From PNON01 sp964387025 (GTDB lineage Bacteria; Chloroflexota; Anaerolineae; Anaerolineales; Anaerolineaceae), in the NCBI GenBank assembly GCA_964387025.1, contig CAYLUZ010000007.1, positions 1-64,000 on the forward strand: a stretch of DNA of 64,000 nt. The letters are read 5' to 3'. Positions within the stretch are counted from its first letter, which is position 1, and each line of letters begins with the position of its first letter. This document shows positions 16,816 through 25,320 of this stretch, piece by piece. A program made the translations under genes and the position numbers. The notes below the pieces were generated by a model. That model was not told the DNA's origin. It saw nothing but the letters and a program-made list of their open reading frames with translations, and ran no database searches.

Positions 16816-18732
16816 TTAAAAACCTCCAAACAGGATACTCAGCAGAATGACCATGATCTGCAGTGCTACAAATCCAGCGATCACATAGCTGATGATCAGC
16901 CAGGCTGAACTTGTAGCGACTGGCTTGATGGTTTGCCCCTCTGCCATAGCCCGGGCTGCCAATGCACAGCCTTTATGAAGATCCTGGTCTTTATGTGGAG
17001 AACTTAACCAGATCACGTCATCACTCTTCGTGGGGATGACAATTGTTTTTCCGGGATAATCTTTCATCAACTCTGCCATTAGAGGCTCTTTTTGGGTGAA
17101 CAAACTACTCTCCATGACTACTGCTCCCGTTGTTGAAAATGAGTCAGTTTTGACTTCTGTCGGAAGGATAAACCGCAAGGGGATCCCGGCAGCATGCCTT
17201 TGGAATGCCTGCTGAATCCCCTTACCCATGTCTGACTGCGGATCCATCAGGGCGATCACATGGAAGGCAGCTTGTTTCTCAGCCAGGTGCCTGGTCAAGG
17301 CGCGATTATCCCGATTCAGGCAAACAAGATGATAGGTCAGGAATGCAGCAAATATCAAGATCAGGCGAAAATCCTGCAAAGATGAATTAATCAAATCAGG
17401 TATGGTAAGTCCAAACACACTTTGAAGGATCGTATACAGAAGAAAACCGGTGGAAGCCATCGTCCCGATAACACTGGCAAAGATCACCAGATAAATATAG
17501 ATCTTGCGGCTGAGCGATCGGCGGGCATGGTCACCAGCTTCCCCATCCAATCCAGCTTCCTGATTCACCTGCAGCCAGAACGCCAGCCATATTACCAACC
17601 CAACCACTAACACCGCCAGGTTTGCAGCCAGCGTCTGATGTTTGTCCACAAAGGTCATGGAACGTTGGGTGAGGTTATTTACGATAAAGCCGGCGATGGC
17701 AGCGATTCCATATATCGTTCCACTCAATCCGATAATCGAAAGTATATAGCGGTAGATACGGCGCATGGCAGATTGCTTGAAGACATCCGATTCACTCGAT
17801 ATGTCATTGAATAGGATACGTCCAAAGTATGCCCAGATCACAACAAAAGGTACAGTATAGGAGATTGACGAGCTCATATTGCTCATCATTGTTGAGAAGG
17901 TGAAACTTTCCCCCAATGCAGCCCTTAACTGCCAGTAAAGCACCATTGCACCATTGATGGTGAAAACAATCGCTCCTACCAACGCAAGAATATACAAAAC
18001 GATTGTTCTGAGAGTTGAATGCCTTTCCCGTTCATCCGTAATGGAAATCTGGATATTTCTCCACCAGTACACCCATAATGGCACACCGATCACCAACAAA
18101 GCAAATGCATTGAAAATCGTTTCCTGCCCTGTCAAGCCGATCGATTGCCGGAATTGGAAAATGTACTGCACTGACATCTTTACACCAACGATGGTCAAAC
18201 CGAGGCTGTAGAGCATCCAAATATAGCTATAGAGACGCCGCAGGTCCACCAGGTTGTCAGTATCCGTGGATGATTTCCAATCGGACCGTAAGATCCTGGC
18301 GAAATATGCGGCAAGCAAAAGGTTTACAGCAATCGCAATGAGATTGTCAGTCAGGGTTTGATTTCCACCAAATACAGCCCGTTGCACAGTTAGATGAGCT
18401 CCCGTCAACAGCAAGCGGTTTACCAAAGCGACAAGATTTTGGACGACGGGAACCAGTGCGCCAAGTAAAATCCCATACAGGCTGATCGCCCTTACAACTG
18501 AATTCTTTTCTTCGTCAGATCTTTGGGCATCACGCTGAACTACCAACCAGTGCACCAGAAATAATGGGATGCTGACGACCACCTGGGCAAGACCGGCTGA
18601 TAATACATTTGCCTGGACAGTACCAATACCCTGATGGGTAATGGATCTTAATAAATTGGTTATTCCCCAGGTCAGTGTTTCGACACTGATGAAAGCTACA
18701 AGATAAAAGTAGATTCGCCTTATAGTTCGCAT
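16816..18732 (-). CDS. DUF5671-type multi-repeat membrane protein
   Basis: A 638-residue membrane protein built from repeated units of roughly 100 residues. Five units open with a similar Arg-x-x-Tyr-x-Tyr helix: RRIYFYLVAFIS, LRRLYSYIWMLYS, RTIVLYILALVG, RRIYRYILSIIG and RKIYIYLVIFAS. Each is followed by a second and third helix and often a Trp-rich turn before a charged loop. This matches DUF5671, which is frequent in Chloroflexota. A soluble region (about 500-610) lies between the last repeats and a C-terminal helix. It is read together with the small membrane protein upstream (24-base gap). Function is unknown. Confidence 0.75.
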   Translation of the reverse strand: MRTIRRIYFYLVAFISVETLTWGITNLLRSITHQGIGTVQANVLSAGLAQVVVSIPLFLVHWLVVQRDAQRSDEEKNSVVRAISLYGILLGALVPVVQNLVALVNRLLLTGAHLTVQRAVFGGNQTLTDNLIAIAVNLLLAAYFARILRSDWKSSTDTDNLVDLRRLYSYIWMLYSLGLTIVGVKMSVQYIFQFRQSIGLTGQETIFNAFALLVIGVPLWVYWWRNIQISITDERERHSTLRTIVLYILALVGAIVFTINGAMVLYWQLRAALGESFTFSTMMSNMSSSISYTVPFVVIWAYFGRILFNDISSESDVFKQSAMRRIYRYILSIIGLSGTIYGIAAIAGFIVNNLTQRSMTFVDKHQTLAANLAVLVVGLVIWLAFWLQVNQEAGLDGEAGDHARRSLSRKIYIYLVIFASVIGTMASTGFLLYTILQSVFGLTIPDLINSSLQDFRLILIFAAFLTYHLVCLNRDNRALTRHLAEKQAAFHVIALMDPQSDMGKGIQQAFQRHAAGIPLRFILPTEVKTDSFSTTGAVVMESSLFTQKEPLMAELMKDYPGKTIVIPTKSDDVIWLSSPHKDQDLHKGCALAARAMAEGQTIKPVATSSAWLIISYVIAGFVALQIMVILLSILFGGF

Positions 18733-18756
18733 ATGATCTCCAATTATCAGGTCCTG

Positions 18757-19233
18757 TTATTGTTTTATTACCGGCTGATACCAATCATACGACCAATACG
18801 TGTAAGGCATCGAAATCAATTTCCATTTTCCAGCCTCTTTTTCCAGGCTGGCATTTTCTGTATTTCGTGAGCCTTCGCTAAATACGCCGCCACCTGAATA
18901 TGTAGTCGCCACCATGACGGTTGCAGAATTGCCATCAATCGTTTCGCCTGTGATATCCACAGAATTCATTTCCATTTGCGGTTTATTGATCAAAATACCC
19001 TGCCGAAATTTTGCCAGGGTCGGTTTTGTATCTGCCTCTGAAAGATATCCATATGCCTTCTCGTAGTCACCTTTATGCAAGGCGAGGATATAGTTGAATA
19101 CGACTCCCGTGGGTTGATCTTCAGCCTGATATTCCTGTATTATATTCTGCCGGGTGAAAAACACCACCAATGCGATGGCAACAAGGGCAATTATTCCGGT
19201 GATGATCCCAATTAGAAATTTATCCTGTTTCAT
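18757..19233 (-). CDS. Membrane-anchored NTF2-like (DUF4878-like) protein
   Basis: A 158-residue protein with an N-terminal membrane helix (about 7-27) and a small extracytoplasmic domain. The pattern VFNYILALHKGDYEKAYGYLSE followed by a beta-sheet region ending in GKWKLISMPY resembles NTF2-like domains of the DUF4878 type. The AGGAGG ribosome site before the ATG is strong. It is the first gene of a two-gene unit with the DUF5671 protein and may be its extracytoplasmic partner. Confidence 0.6.
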   Translation of the reverse strand: MKQDKFLIGIITGIIALVAIALVVFFTRQNIIQEYQAEDQPTGVVFNYILALHKGDYEKAYGYLSEADTKPTLAKFRQGILINKPQMEMNSVDITGETIDGNSATVMVATTYSGGGVFSEGSRNTENASLEKEAGKWKLISMPYTYWSYDWYQPVIKQ

Positions 19234-19559
19234 ATTCTCCTCCTGAAGAAATACCCCTATTGCGTATCCACACTCATTGTAATTGTTTAGATGGGGATAA
19301 TCAAATAGATGTAGGCTGTAAAAAATTGGTAGGCTTGATTCAATTTGAATAAGTTCGATCTGCTGTAAGACCAGCAGATTTATATACAGGTAATCGAGGT
19401 TACCCGAATATTTACAGTTCGATTTCGCTGGTTGGTTTCAAACCAGCAAAATCATCCGCATTTTCCCCAAAAAAACAATTGGTTGATTATATAATTAACT
19501 AATACAGAGCTACGCTAGAACTCTGTCTTGTATATTTTTCATTAACTATAGGAGGGTGT
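19234..19559. other. Divergent intergenic region with several hairpins
   Basis: This 326-bp gap holds no gene. It contains a run of inverted repeats: ATTCAA/TTGAAT (19338-19350), an 8-bp stem at 19358-19379 (ATCTGCTG/CAGCAGAT, 6-base loop), a 5-bp stem at 19389-19404 (GGTAA/TTACC), and a 13-bp stem with one mismatch at 19421-19453 (7-base loop). A TATAAT lies at 19490-19495 upstream of the lipoprotein gene. The hairpins may be operators, RNA structures or a degenerate repeat element. Confidence 0.5.
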
Positions 19560-21071
19560 ATGCGCCAAAGATTGATTACCATCTACCTTTTCGTAGTTCT
19601 CTTATTGCTCTCATGCAGCGTATTTTCACCCAGAGAGGCTCCGACTCAGCCACCTGCATTCAGCCCTACCCAAGAAATTACTTCGCCAACAGGTGATGAA
19701 AAACCTCTTCCAATTGAAGAGGAAACTACATCTGTACCAGCCTTGAACACTACAGGTCTCATCCAGCCATCTGATCTGAAATATGTAGGCGCAATTCGCC
19801 TGCCCGGTGGAGAAGACCGCCCACAGACTTTTGCCTATGGCGGGAATGCAATGACTTTTAACCCGGATGGAGATCCTTCCGGTATGAGTGACGGATTCCC
19901 GGGCTCATTGTTTATCAGCGGACATGACCGGATCGCGTATGGCGAGGTACCGGATGGCAACCAAATCGCTGAGATCAACATTGCAGCGCCGGTTATCACC
20001 CGCAGCCTGGACGACCTCCCCGTGCCCGAGTTTCTACAGGATTTCGTCAATGTGCTCGGAAACCATTTCTCAGGAATGGACGAGATCCCCCGCATGGGAA
20101 TGCAATATTCAAATGACATGAAACTTGGCCCAACATTATTCCTGGCGTTTGGCCAGCATATGCAGTTCGACGATCAACCCACTCATGCCCTGGTGAACGC
20201 CAACCTCGATCCGGGATCTTTCCAGGGAGAATGGTACATTGGTGACCTGGCTTCAACAAAAACCAATGGTTACATTTTTGAGCTGCCTCAAAATTGGGCA
20301 GACAAATTTACAAGTTCTTTCCCATTTGTCGCAGGAAGGACACGTGATGGCGGGTTGGCCGGGATGGGTCCAGCTTTGTTTGCCTACCGACCTTTCCAGG
20401 AAGATGGGAAACCAGCTGCAGCCGGAGTTCATCTTGAATACAAGACTCTACTGCAATATGAAAACTCATTAACTACAACAGAATTTGCTCACAGCATGGT
20501 CGGCTACCAGCATCCGGATGAATGGGAAGGCGGGGCATTCCTCGAGGATAATTCGGGGAAGCAGGCTGTGATCTTTGCCGGTACTAAAGGAACCGGTGAA
20601 AAATTCTGGTATGGTTATATGGATGCAGATGATCCAACCAAACCCTGTGTGGATCCAGGTGTCACTGACAATACCACCTGCCATATGGCTGATGGAAGTT
20701 CCTGCCCTCAGACAGATTTTTCGGGTTGCTGCGATGAAGCCACAGGAGGATGCGCCACCAACCGCGGCTGGTGGTCAGGCCGGTTTGATGCGCAGATCAT
20801 CTTCTATGACCCGGCACAACTGGCCGACGTGGCAGCCGGGAAACTGGAAGCGTGGGATCCGCAGCCTTATGCTGTTTTGGATATAGATGAATACCTGTTC
20901 AACTCACCTCCTGAGTGGGACCGGCAAATGTTGGGCTGGGGGGATCAACGCCGCTTCCGGATAGGCGATGTGGCATTCGACCATCAAAACGGCATCCTCT
21001 ACATCCTGGAACTTTATGCAGATGGGGCAAAGCCTGTTGTGCATGTCTGGCAAATCAACAATAATGAATGA
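19560..21071 (+). CDS. Large lipoprotein of unknown function
   Basis: A 503-residue exported lipoprotein. The signal peptide ends in a lipobox (LLSC, Cys19), followed by a Pro/Thr/Glu-rich linker to about residue 62. The main domain (about 65-500) contains many Gly/Asp/Trp turns and strands (PGSLFISGHDRIAYGEV, GPALFAYRPF, HSMVGYQHPDEWEGGAFL, QAVIFAGTKGTGEKFWYGY) like a beta-propeller, but I cannot name a family. A cluster of six cysteines at about 363-398 probably forms disulfides, consistent with an external location. The GGAGG ribosome site is strong. It probably sits on the outer face of the cytoplasmic membrane. Confidence 0.7.
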   Translation: MRQRLITIYLFVVLLLLSCSVFSPREAPTQPPAFSPTQEITSPTGDEKPLPIEEETTSVPALNTTGLIQPSDLKYVGAIRLPGGEDRPQTFAYGGNAMTFNPDGDPSGMSDGFPGSLFISGHDRIAYGEVPDGNQIAEINIAAPVITRSLDDLPVPEFLQDFVNVLGNHFSGMDEIPRMGMQYSNDMKLGPTLFLAFGQHMQFDDQPTHALVNANLDPGSFQGEWYIGDLASTKTNGYIFELPQNWADKFTSSFPFVAGRTRDGGLAGMGPALFAYRPFQEDGKPAAAGVHLEYKTLLQYENSLTTTEFAHSMVGYQHPDEWEGGAFLEDNSGKQAVIFAGTKGTGEKFWYGYMDADDPTKPCVDPGVTDNTTCHMADGSSCPQTDFSGCCDEATGGCATNRGWWSGRFDAQIIFYDPAQLADVAAGKLEAWDPQPYAVLDIDEYLFNSPPEWDRQMLGWGDQRRFRIGDVAFDHQNGILYILELYADGAKPVVHVWQINNNE

Positions 21072-21147
21072 AAGCCCTGGTAAATTGTTCGCAGAAGTTA
21101 ATGCCGTTAATATGAACGGTTATTGAAAACAGTAATAAATATGATGA

Positions 21148-21297
21148 ACGAAGGCTTTCTCGATAGATGAAAATATCGGGGCAGCAACAATCGAGCTGTC
21201 GTCGGATGACCTGAATGAGATCAATACCGCTGCGTCAAAGATCAAGGTGATCGGTGACCGGTACCCTGAAGAGCAGGAGAAACGAACGGGTCTGTAA
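21148..21297 (+). pseudogene. C-terminal remnant of an aldo/keto reductase
   Basis: This short open stretch begins after a stop at 21145 and lacks a start codon. From 21160 it encodes SIDENIGAATIELSSDDL, then EINTAASKIKVIGDRYPEE and a stop after RTGL. This is the usual C-terminal tail of an aldo/keto reductase of the type ending in (L)xENIGAAxxELT...ASKIxVxGxRYPE. About 280 residues that should precede it are absent. Upstream (21072-21147) and downstream (21298-21479) I see no other gene, so this 408-bp gap looks like a decayed gene between the lipoprotein and the MFS permease. Confidence 0.75.
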
Positions 21298-21479
21298 ACC
21301 ACTGTTCGGTGACTTCGTAGTAATCACCCACGAATTTGGTGGTAACTATATAGTGTTTTAGGTACAATCAAAACCGGAGACTTTGCGGTTAAAACCTCAT
21401 ACGCGGTTTCCCCTCCATTACACTCCGGGAATGATAACACTGGCTAAAACAAAGAACATATTGCTTTTGCATCATTCAT

Positions 21480-22796
21480 ATGAACAGAACATCGAAGTTA
21501 CTCAATAAAACAACCAATTGGATCTCCTTATTCATGGTGGGCGGGACCTGGGGTGATTCTTTAACCCAACGGGTAAAGCTAAATCTGCGCTGGTTCTGGC
21601 TGGACGGCCTGTTTGCATCTGCCAGCGATAATATCAGTGTCACTTTCATCAGCCTTTACATCCTTTCGTTGGGAGCCACACAGGGTCAGATCGGGCTGAT
21701 GAATTCGATCTCGAACCTGCTGGGTGCTCTGCTGTTGATGCCTGGAGCTTTGCTGGCAGAAAGAATTGTCCATCGGAAGTATATTTGCCTATCCTGTGGC
21801 GGCGGTGTGAGTCGGCTGGCTCAATTGATGCTGGTATTCGTTCCGATAGTATTCAAGGGAACGGGAATGATCTGGATAGCGATCGCTCTCTCAGTTGCCA
21901 GGGATGCATTCGGGAATTTTAGCTATCCGGCCTGGGTGTCGATCACCAATGATGTTGTTCCCATCGACGGACGGGGCAGGTACTTCGGATCACGAAATTT
22001 TGTAATGAGTATCACCGGGATGGTTGCTGTCCTCCTGGCTGGCAAGCTGATCACAATGTTTGTTTCCCAGACCGGATACCAGATCGCGCTTGGCATCGCA
22101 TTTGTAATTGGAGCCCTGTCAACCTATAGTTACGCGCATATCAATGAACCAATTCAGTCTTTCATTCATCGGGATAGCACTCACCTGGACTTGCGCCAGT
22201 TCTTCCATGGATTAAGATCCCAACCTCAATTTGTTGCCCTCATTATCACAACCGCTTTCTGGAACCTGACCGTCAACATTGCCTCTCCATTTTTTGGCGT
22301 TTATATGGTTCAGAATCTGTCATTTACGGCTGCCGTAGTGGGACTCCAGACGGTTGTTTCCAGTATATCGGCGCTATTTGTCCAGAATAAGCTGGGATTC
22401 ATGTCAGACAGGTGGGGATCACACCGTGTGCAGCTTATCAGTATGGTATTGATTCCGCTTATCCCTTTTGCCTGGATCCTCGTGAGCCGGCCCTGGCATG
22501 CAGTAATCATCAATATCTTCAATGGGGTATTTTGGGCAGCTTTCAACCTGGCATCGTTCAACTTGATGCTCGAATCCATCCCTGCAGACCAGGTGCCTCG
22601 CTCCTCTGCCATTTATCAGATCATCGTAACAATCTCATTATCGATCGGGGCTCTCATCGGCAGCGGCCTTATCACCCGCTGGGGATTTATCGAGACTCTT
22701 TGGGTATCAGCTTTTGGCCGTGTGGCCGCCGCCATCCTGTTTGGCGTCTTGTTTTTCCACCCTCGTTATAAACCTCAAGTACCTGCCAGCATATAG
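21480..22796 (+). CDS. MFS transporter
   Basis: A 438-residue permease with twelve predicted helices. After a hydrophilic N-terminus the first helix region reads FWLDGLFASASDNISVTFISLYIL. The loop between helices 2 and 3 carries LLAERIVHRKY in place of the classical GxxxDRxGRR motif. The PIDGRGRYFGSRNF segment after helix 5 is typical of the MFS group often found with glycan or unknown substrates. FMSDRWGSHRVQLIS is the second-half copy. Substrate cannot be told from sequence. It stands alone between a decayed gene and the kinase gene. Confidence 0.88.
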   Translation: MNRTSKLLNKTTNWISLFMVGGTWGDSLTQRVKLNLRWFWLDGLFASASDNISVTFISLYILSLGATQGQIGLMNSISNLLGALLLMPGALLAERIVHRKYICLSCGGGVSRLAQLMLVFVPIVFKGTGMIWIAIALSVARDAFGNFSYPAWVSITNDVVPIDGRGRYFGSRNFVMSITGMVAVLLAGKLITMFVSQTGYQIALGIAFVIGALSTYSYAHINEPIQSFIHRDSTHLDLRQFFHGLRSQPQFVALIITTAFWNLTVNIASPFFGVYMVQNLSFTAAVVGLQTVVSSISALFVQNKLGFMSDRWGSHRVQLISMVLIPLIPFAWILVSRPWHAVIINIFNGVFWAAFNLASFNLMLESIPADQVPRSSAIYQIIVTISLSIGALIGSGLITRWGFIETLWVSAFGRVAAAILFGVLFFHPRYKPQVPASI

Positions 22797-22886
22797 TGTG
22801 CGTTGGCAAAGCTCTTTCCGTGTTCAAGATTTGGTACATTCAAACACGAATGCACCCTACTTCCGCTATGATATAATTTTTAGGTC

Positions 22887-23924
22887 ATGGATGCACTTCC
22901 ACTTCTCAATAACCGCTACAAACTGATGGAATCCATCGGGCATGGAGGCATGGCGCATGTGTATTCCGCCATCGATCTAATGCTTGACCGCCCGGTGGCG
23001 GTGAAGGTCTTAAAGGAAACCCTTTCGGCTGACCCGGTCTTTCGGGATCGCTTCCACCAGGAAGCCAAGGCGGCCGCCAACCTCTCGCACCCCAACATAG
23101 TTACCGTTCACGATTTCGGTCTCGACCAGGGACGGCTCTTCATCGTAATGGAGCACATCCCCGGGGTGGATCTGAAGACCATGATCATCAAGAAAGGCCG
23201 CCTGCCGTTGGATGAAGCCATCCCGCTTATCATTCAGGCTTGCAGTGGTATTGGCTATGCGCATCGCGCTGGTCTGGTGCACTGCGATATCAAACCGCAA
23301 AACATGCTGGTAACCCCTGATAAACGATTAAAAGTCACCGATTTCGGCATTGCGCGTGCCCTGGCATCCATCTCTCCCGATGAACGCAACGAAGAGATCT
23401 GGGGATCGCCGCAATACTTTTCCCCCGAACAGGCTTCCGGGGCGGCACCCCAACCCGCATCTGATGTTTATTCTTTAGGTGTGGTGATGTACGAACTGCT
23501 CACCGGGCAGCTGCCGTTCTTCGCAGAATCTGCCGAGGGTTATGCAGCAATGCATCTGCGGTCGATCCCGGTGAACCCGAGCATGTTGAATCCAGAAATC
23601 CCGCCGGAATTGGACGCCATCATTATGAAAGTGCTCTCCAAAGAGCCTGTCAGGCGCTATCGGACCGCCGACCAGCTCGGGCGGGTACTGCAATCTTATT
23701 TCCGGCCGACCGAAGGCAACAAGAACCTGACACCGCTGCCCGAACACATAGAAGTTTCCCCTGCCGATACCGCTCCAAGAGCGACATACAAGGTCAATAC
23801 ACCTGAGTTGATCGATGAGCTAAACGGCATTGATTGGGTTACAATAGGATTGGGATTATTAACGGTTGTCGCCGTCGGCGGCTTGATCCCGTTATGGATC
23901 GCAGTGCTATTTAATATCTTATGA
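22887..23924 (+). CDS. PrkC/PknB-like Ser/Thr protein kinase with C-terminal membrane helix
   Basis: A 345-residue kinase. The catalytic domain (about 11-275) has GHGGMAHVY, VAVKVLK, the catalytic loop HCDIKPQN (Cys replaces Arg of HRD, near 131), DFGIARA and GSPQYFSPEQA. A membrane helix lies near the end (about 315-342), but there is no outside PASTA region, so it is shorter than Bacillus PrkC. The non-RD loop suggests activation without the usual activation-loop switch. A TATAAT at 22872-22877 is only 9 bases before the ATG, so the mRNA may be leaderless. The stop overlaps the rpe start (ATGA). Its place beside rpe, rpmB and the Asp23 gene mirrors prkC in Firmicutes. Confidence 0.92.
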   Translation: MDALPLLNNRYKLMESIGHGGMAHVYSAIDLMLDRPVAVKVLKETLSADPVFRDRFHQEAKAAANLSHPNIVTVHDFGLDQGRLFIVMEHIPGVDLKTMIIKKGRLPLDEAIPLIIQACSGIGYAHRAGLVHCDIKPQNMLVTPDKRLKVTDFGIARALASISPDERNEEIWGSPQYFSPEQASGAAPQPASDVYSLGVVMYELLTGQLPFFAESAEGYAAMHLRSIPVNPSMLNPEIPPELDAIIMKVLSKEPVRRYRTADQLGRVLQSYFRPTEGNKNLTPLPEHIEVSPADTAPRATYKVNTPELIDELNGIDWVTIGLGLLTVVAVGGLIPLWIAVLFNIL

Positions 23925-24583
23925 AATCGATCTTATCAGCTTCCATTCTTTCAGCAGATTTTTCCAACCTGGCGGATCAGATCCACCAGGCTGAAGACGC
24001 TGGCGTAGACTGGATCCACGTGGATGTGATGGATGGCAGGTTCGTTCCCAACATCACCATGGGACCATTCATTGTTGAAGCCTGTAAGCGCATCACCAAA
24101 CTGCCGCTGGATGTGCATTTGATGATCGAAAAACCAGAATTGCACCTGAAATCTTTCGCAGATGCAGGTGCCAACCACATCACTGTCCAGGTAGAAGCCT
24201 GTACCCACCTGCACCGCACCTTGGGTGTTATTCGGGAATTGGGATGCCTGGCAGGTGTGGCGCTGAACCCGGCGACATCAGAAACTACGCTGCCTTATAT
24301 TCTGCAGTTGGCTGATCTCATCTTAGTTATGACGGTCAATCCCGGCTTTTCAGGGCAGGTATTTTATCCTGAAATGGTAGATAAGATCGCCAGGGTGCAT
24401 GGAATACTGTCAGATATACATTCGAAGGCATATTTGCAGGTGGATGGCGGGATCAATGAACAAACCATCCGGTTGGCACAGGCTGCCGGGGCAAACACTT
24501 TTGTAGCGGCAACTGCCATCTTCGTCCACCCCGGTGGCATTGCAGCAGGTGTGAAAACTTTAAGAAATTGCCTGGAAGATTAA
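23921..24583 (+). CDS. rpe: Ribulose-phosphate 3-epimerase
   Basis: A 220-residue TIM-barrel enzyme interconverting ribulose 5-phosphate and xylulose 5-phosphate in the pentose phosphate pathway. Landmarks are ILSADFSNL, WIHVDVMDGRFVPN, PLDVHLMI, GVALNPATS, MTVNPGFSGQ and LQVDGGINEQT, including the metal-binding His/Asp residues. The length is typical. Start and preceding kinase stop overlap by four bases, so expression is coupled to the kinase, as in the prkC-rsgA-rpe arrangement of Bacillus, although rsgA is missing here. Confidence 0.96.
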   Translation: MKSILSASILSADFSNLADQIHQAEDAGVDWIHVDVMDGRFVPNITMGPFIVEACKRITKLPLDVHLMIEKPELHLKSFADAGANHITVQVEACTHLHRTLGVIRELGCLAGVALNPATSETTLPYILQLADLILVMTVNPGFSGQVFYPEMVDKIARVHGILSDIHSKAYLQVDGGINEQTIRLAQAAGANTFVAATAIFVHPGGIAAGVKTLRNCLED

Positions 24584-24590
24584 ATAAAAA

Positions 24591-24608
24591 GAGCGGCGTG
24601 AGCCGCTC
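24591..24608 (-). terminator. Terminator of rpmB
   Basis: A 7-bp GC-rich stem (GAGCGGC/GCCGCTC) with a 4-base GTGA loop. Read on the minus strand it is followed by TTTTTATTTA, a proper U-tract for rpmB. On the plus strand it follows rpe by 8 bases but is trailed by A residues, so it would serve rpe poorly. Confidence 0.8.
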
Positions 24609-24625
24609 AAAAACTAAACAATCGA

Positions 24626-24808
24626 TTAAGAACTTTTAACCAGAGTCCGGATACAGCGAGCGCACATCACCTTATGAACTTTATGTCCTTGTTCAACAAT
24701 CATGATCTTTTGCAGGTTCGGTTGATAAGAACGATTAGTCGCACGCATGGAGAAACTGCGATTATGTCCGAATGTTGTTTTCTTGCCGCATTTTTCACAA
24801 ATAGCCAT
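24626..24808 (-). CDS. rpmB: 50S ribosomal protein L28
   Basis: A 60-residue ribosomal protein. It starts MAICEKCGKKTTFGHNRS, followed by ATNRSYQPNLQKI and, near the end, KVMCARCIRTL. The two Cys pairs (CEKC and CARC) form the zinc-binding version of L28. The start at 24808 has an AAAGGA ribosome site 9 bases upstream; an ATG six codons earlier (24826) runs through that site and is unlikely. It is transcribed from its own promoter against the flanking genes, just as rpmB lies between rpe and yloU in Bacillus. Confidence 0.95.
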   Translation of the reverse strand: MAICEKCGKKTTFGHNRSFSMRATNRSYQPNLQKIMIVEQGHKVHKVMCARCIRTLVKSS

Positions 24809-24876
24809 TCTGAAGTTTCCTTTCAAACTTTATATTCACGCTTAAGAAAGGGGCAATCCCTTTAGTACAGGAAAGT

Positions 24877-24905
24877 ATTTTATCACAAACCGTAACTGTT
24901 GACAA
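24877..24905 (-). promoter_or_regulatory. rpmB: Sigma-70-type promoter of rpmB
   Basis: On the minus strand: TTGTCA (24900-24905), 17 bases, then TAAAAT (24877-24882). It is 69 bases upstream of the rpmB start. On the other strand the same bases read TTGACA (24899-24904), facing the Asp23 gene, so the -35 region is shared by a divergent pair. The plus-strand -10 (around CTTAGG) is weak. Confidence 0.7.
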
Positions 24906-24945
24906 TAATTTATGTTAATAACTTAGGTGTAAAGGATCGGATAAT

Positions 24946-25302
24946 ATGACGGATCAAAAAAATCCAATAGGTAAAATCTTGGTGTCACATCGGGCGATCG
25001 CAACTGTCGCCTGCCAGTCTGCCCTATCTTCCTACGGAGTTGTGGGATTAGCTCCCAAGAACTTTGTGGATGGGTGGGCGAATGTTATACTCAAGGACCC
25101 TTCCCATGGAGTGGAAGTTAAATATGATGGTGCCGGAGTTGATATTGATGTTTATGTGGTACTGGAATATGGTATTCGAATCAAATCAGTAGCCACAACC
25201 ATTTCTCATCAAGTTCAATACCAGGTTGAAAAGACCTTTGGTCTGACAGTAAACCGTGTCAACGTCCATGTACGCGGTTTGCGTATTAGCGATACGGATT
25301 AA
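24946..25302 (+). CDS. Asp23/Gls24 family envelope stress protein
   Basis: A 118-residue protein of the Asp23/Gls24 (YloU) family. After a short N-terminus it shows VSHRAIATVACQSALSSYGVVG and, near the end, the family signature EKTFGLTVNRVNVHVRGLRI. Members support cell-envelope integrity or stress responses in Gram-positive bacteria, but their biochemistry is unclear. It lies 18 bases before the FakA-like gene, the same pairing as yloU-yloV in Bacillus. Confidence 0.9.
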   Translation: MTDQKNPIGKILVSHRAIATVACQSALSSYGVVGLAPKNFVDGWANVILKDPSHGVEVKYDGAGVDIDVYVVLEYGIRIKSVATTISHQVQYQVEKTFGLTVNRVNVHVRGLRISDTD

Positions 25303-25320
25303 GAGAAAATTCAGGATATT

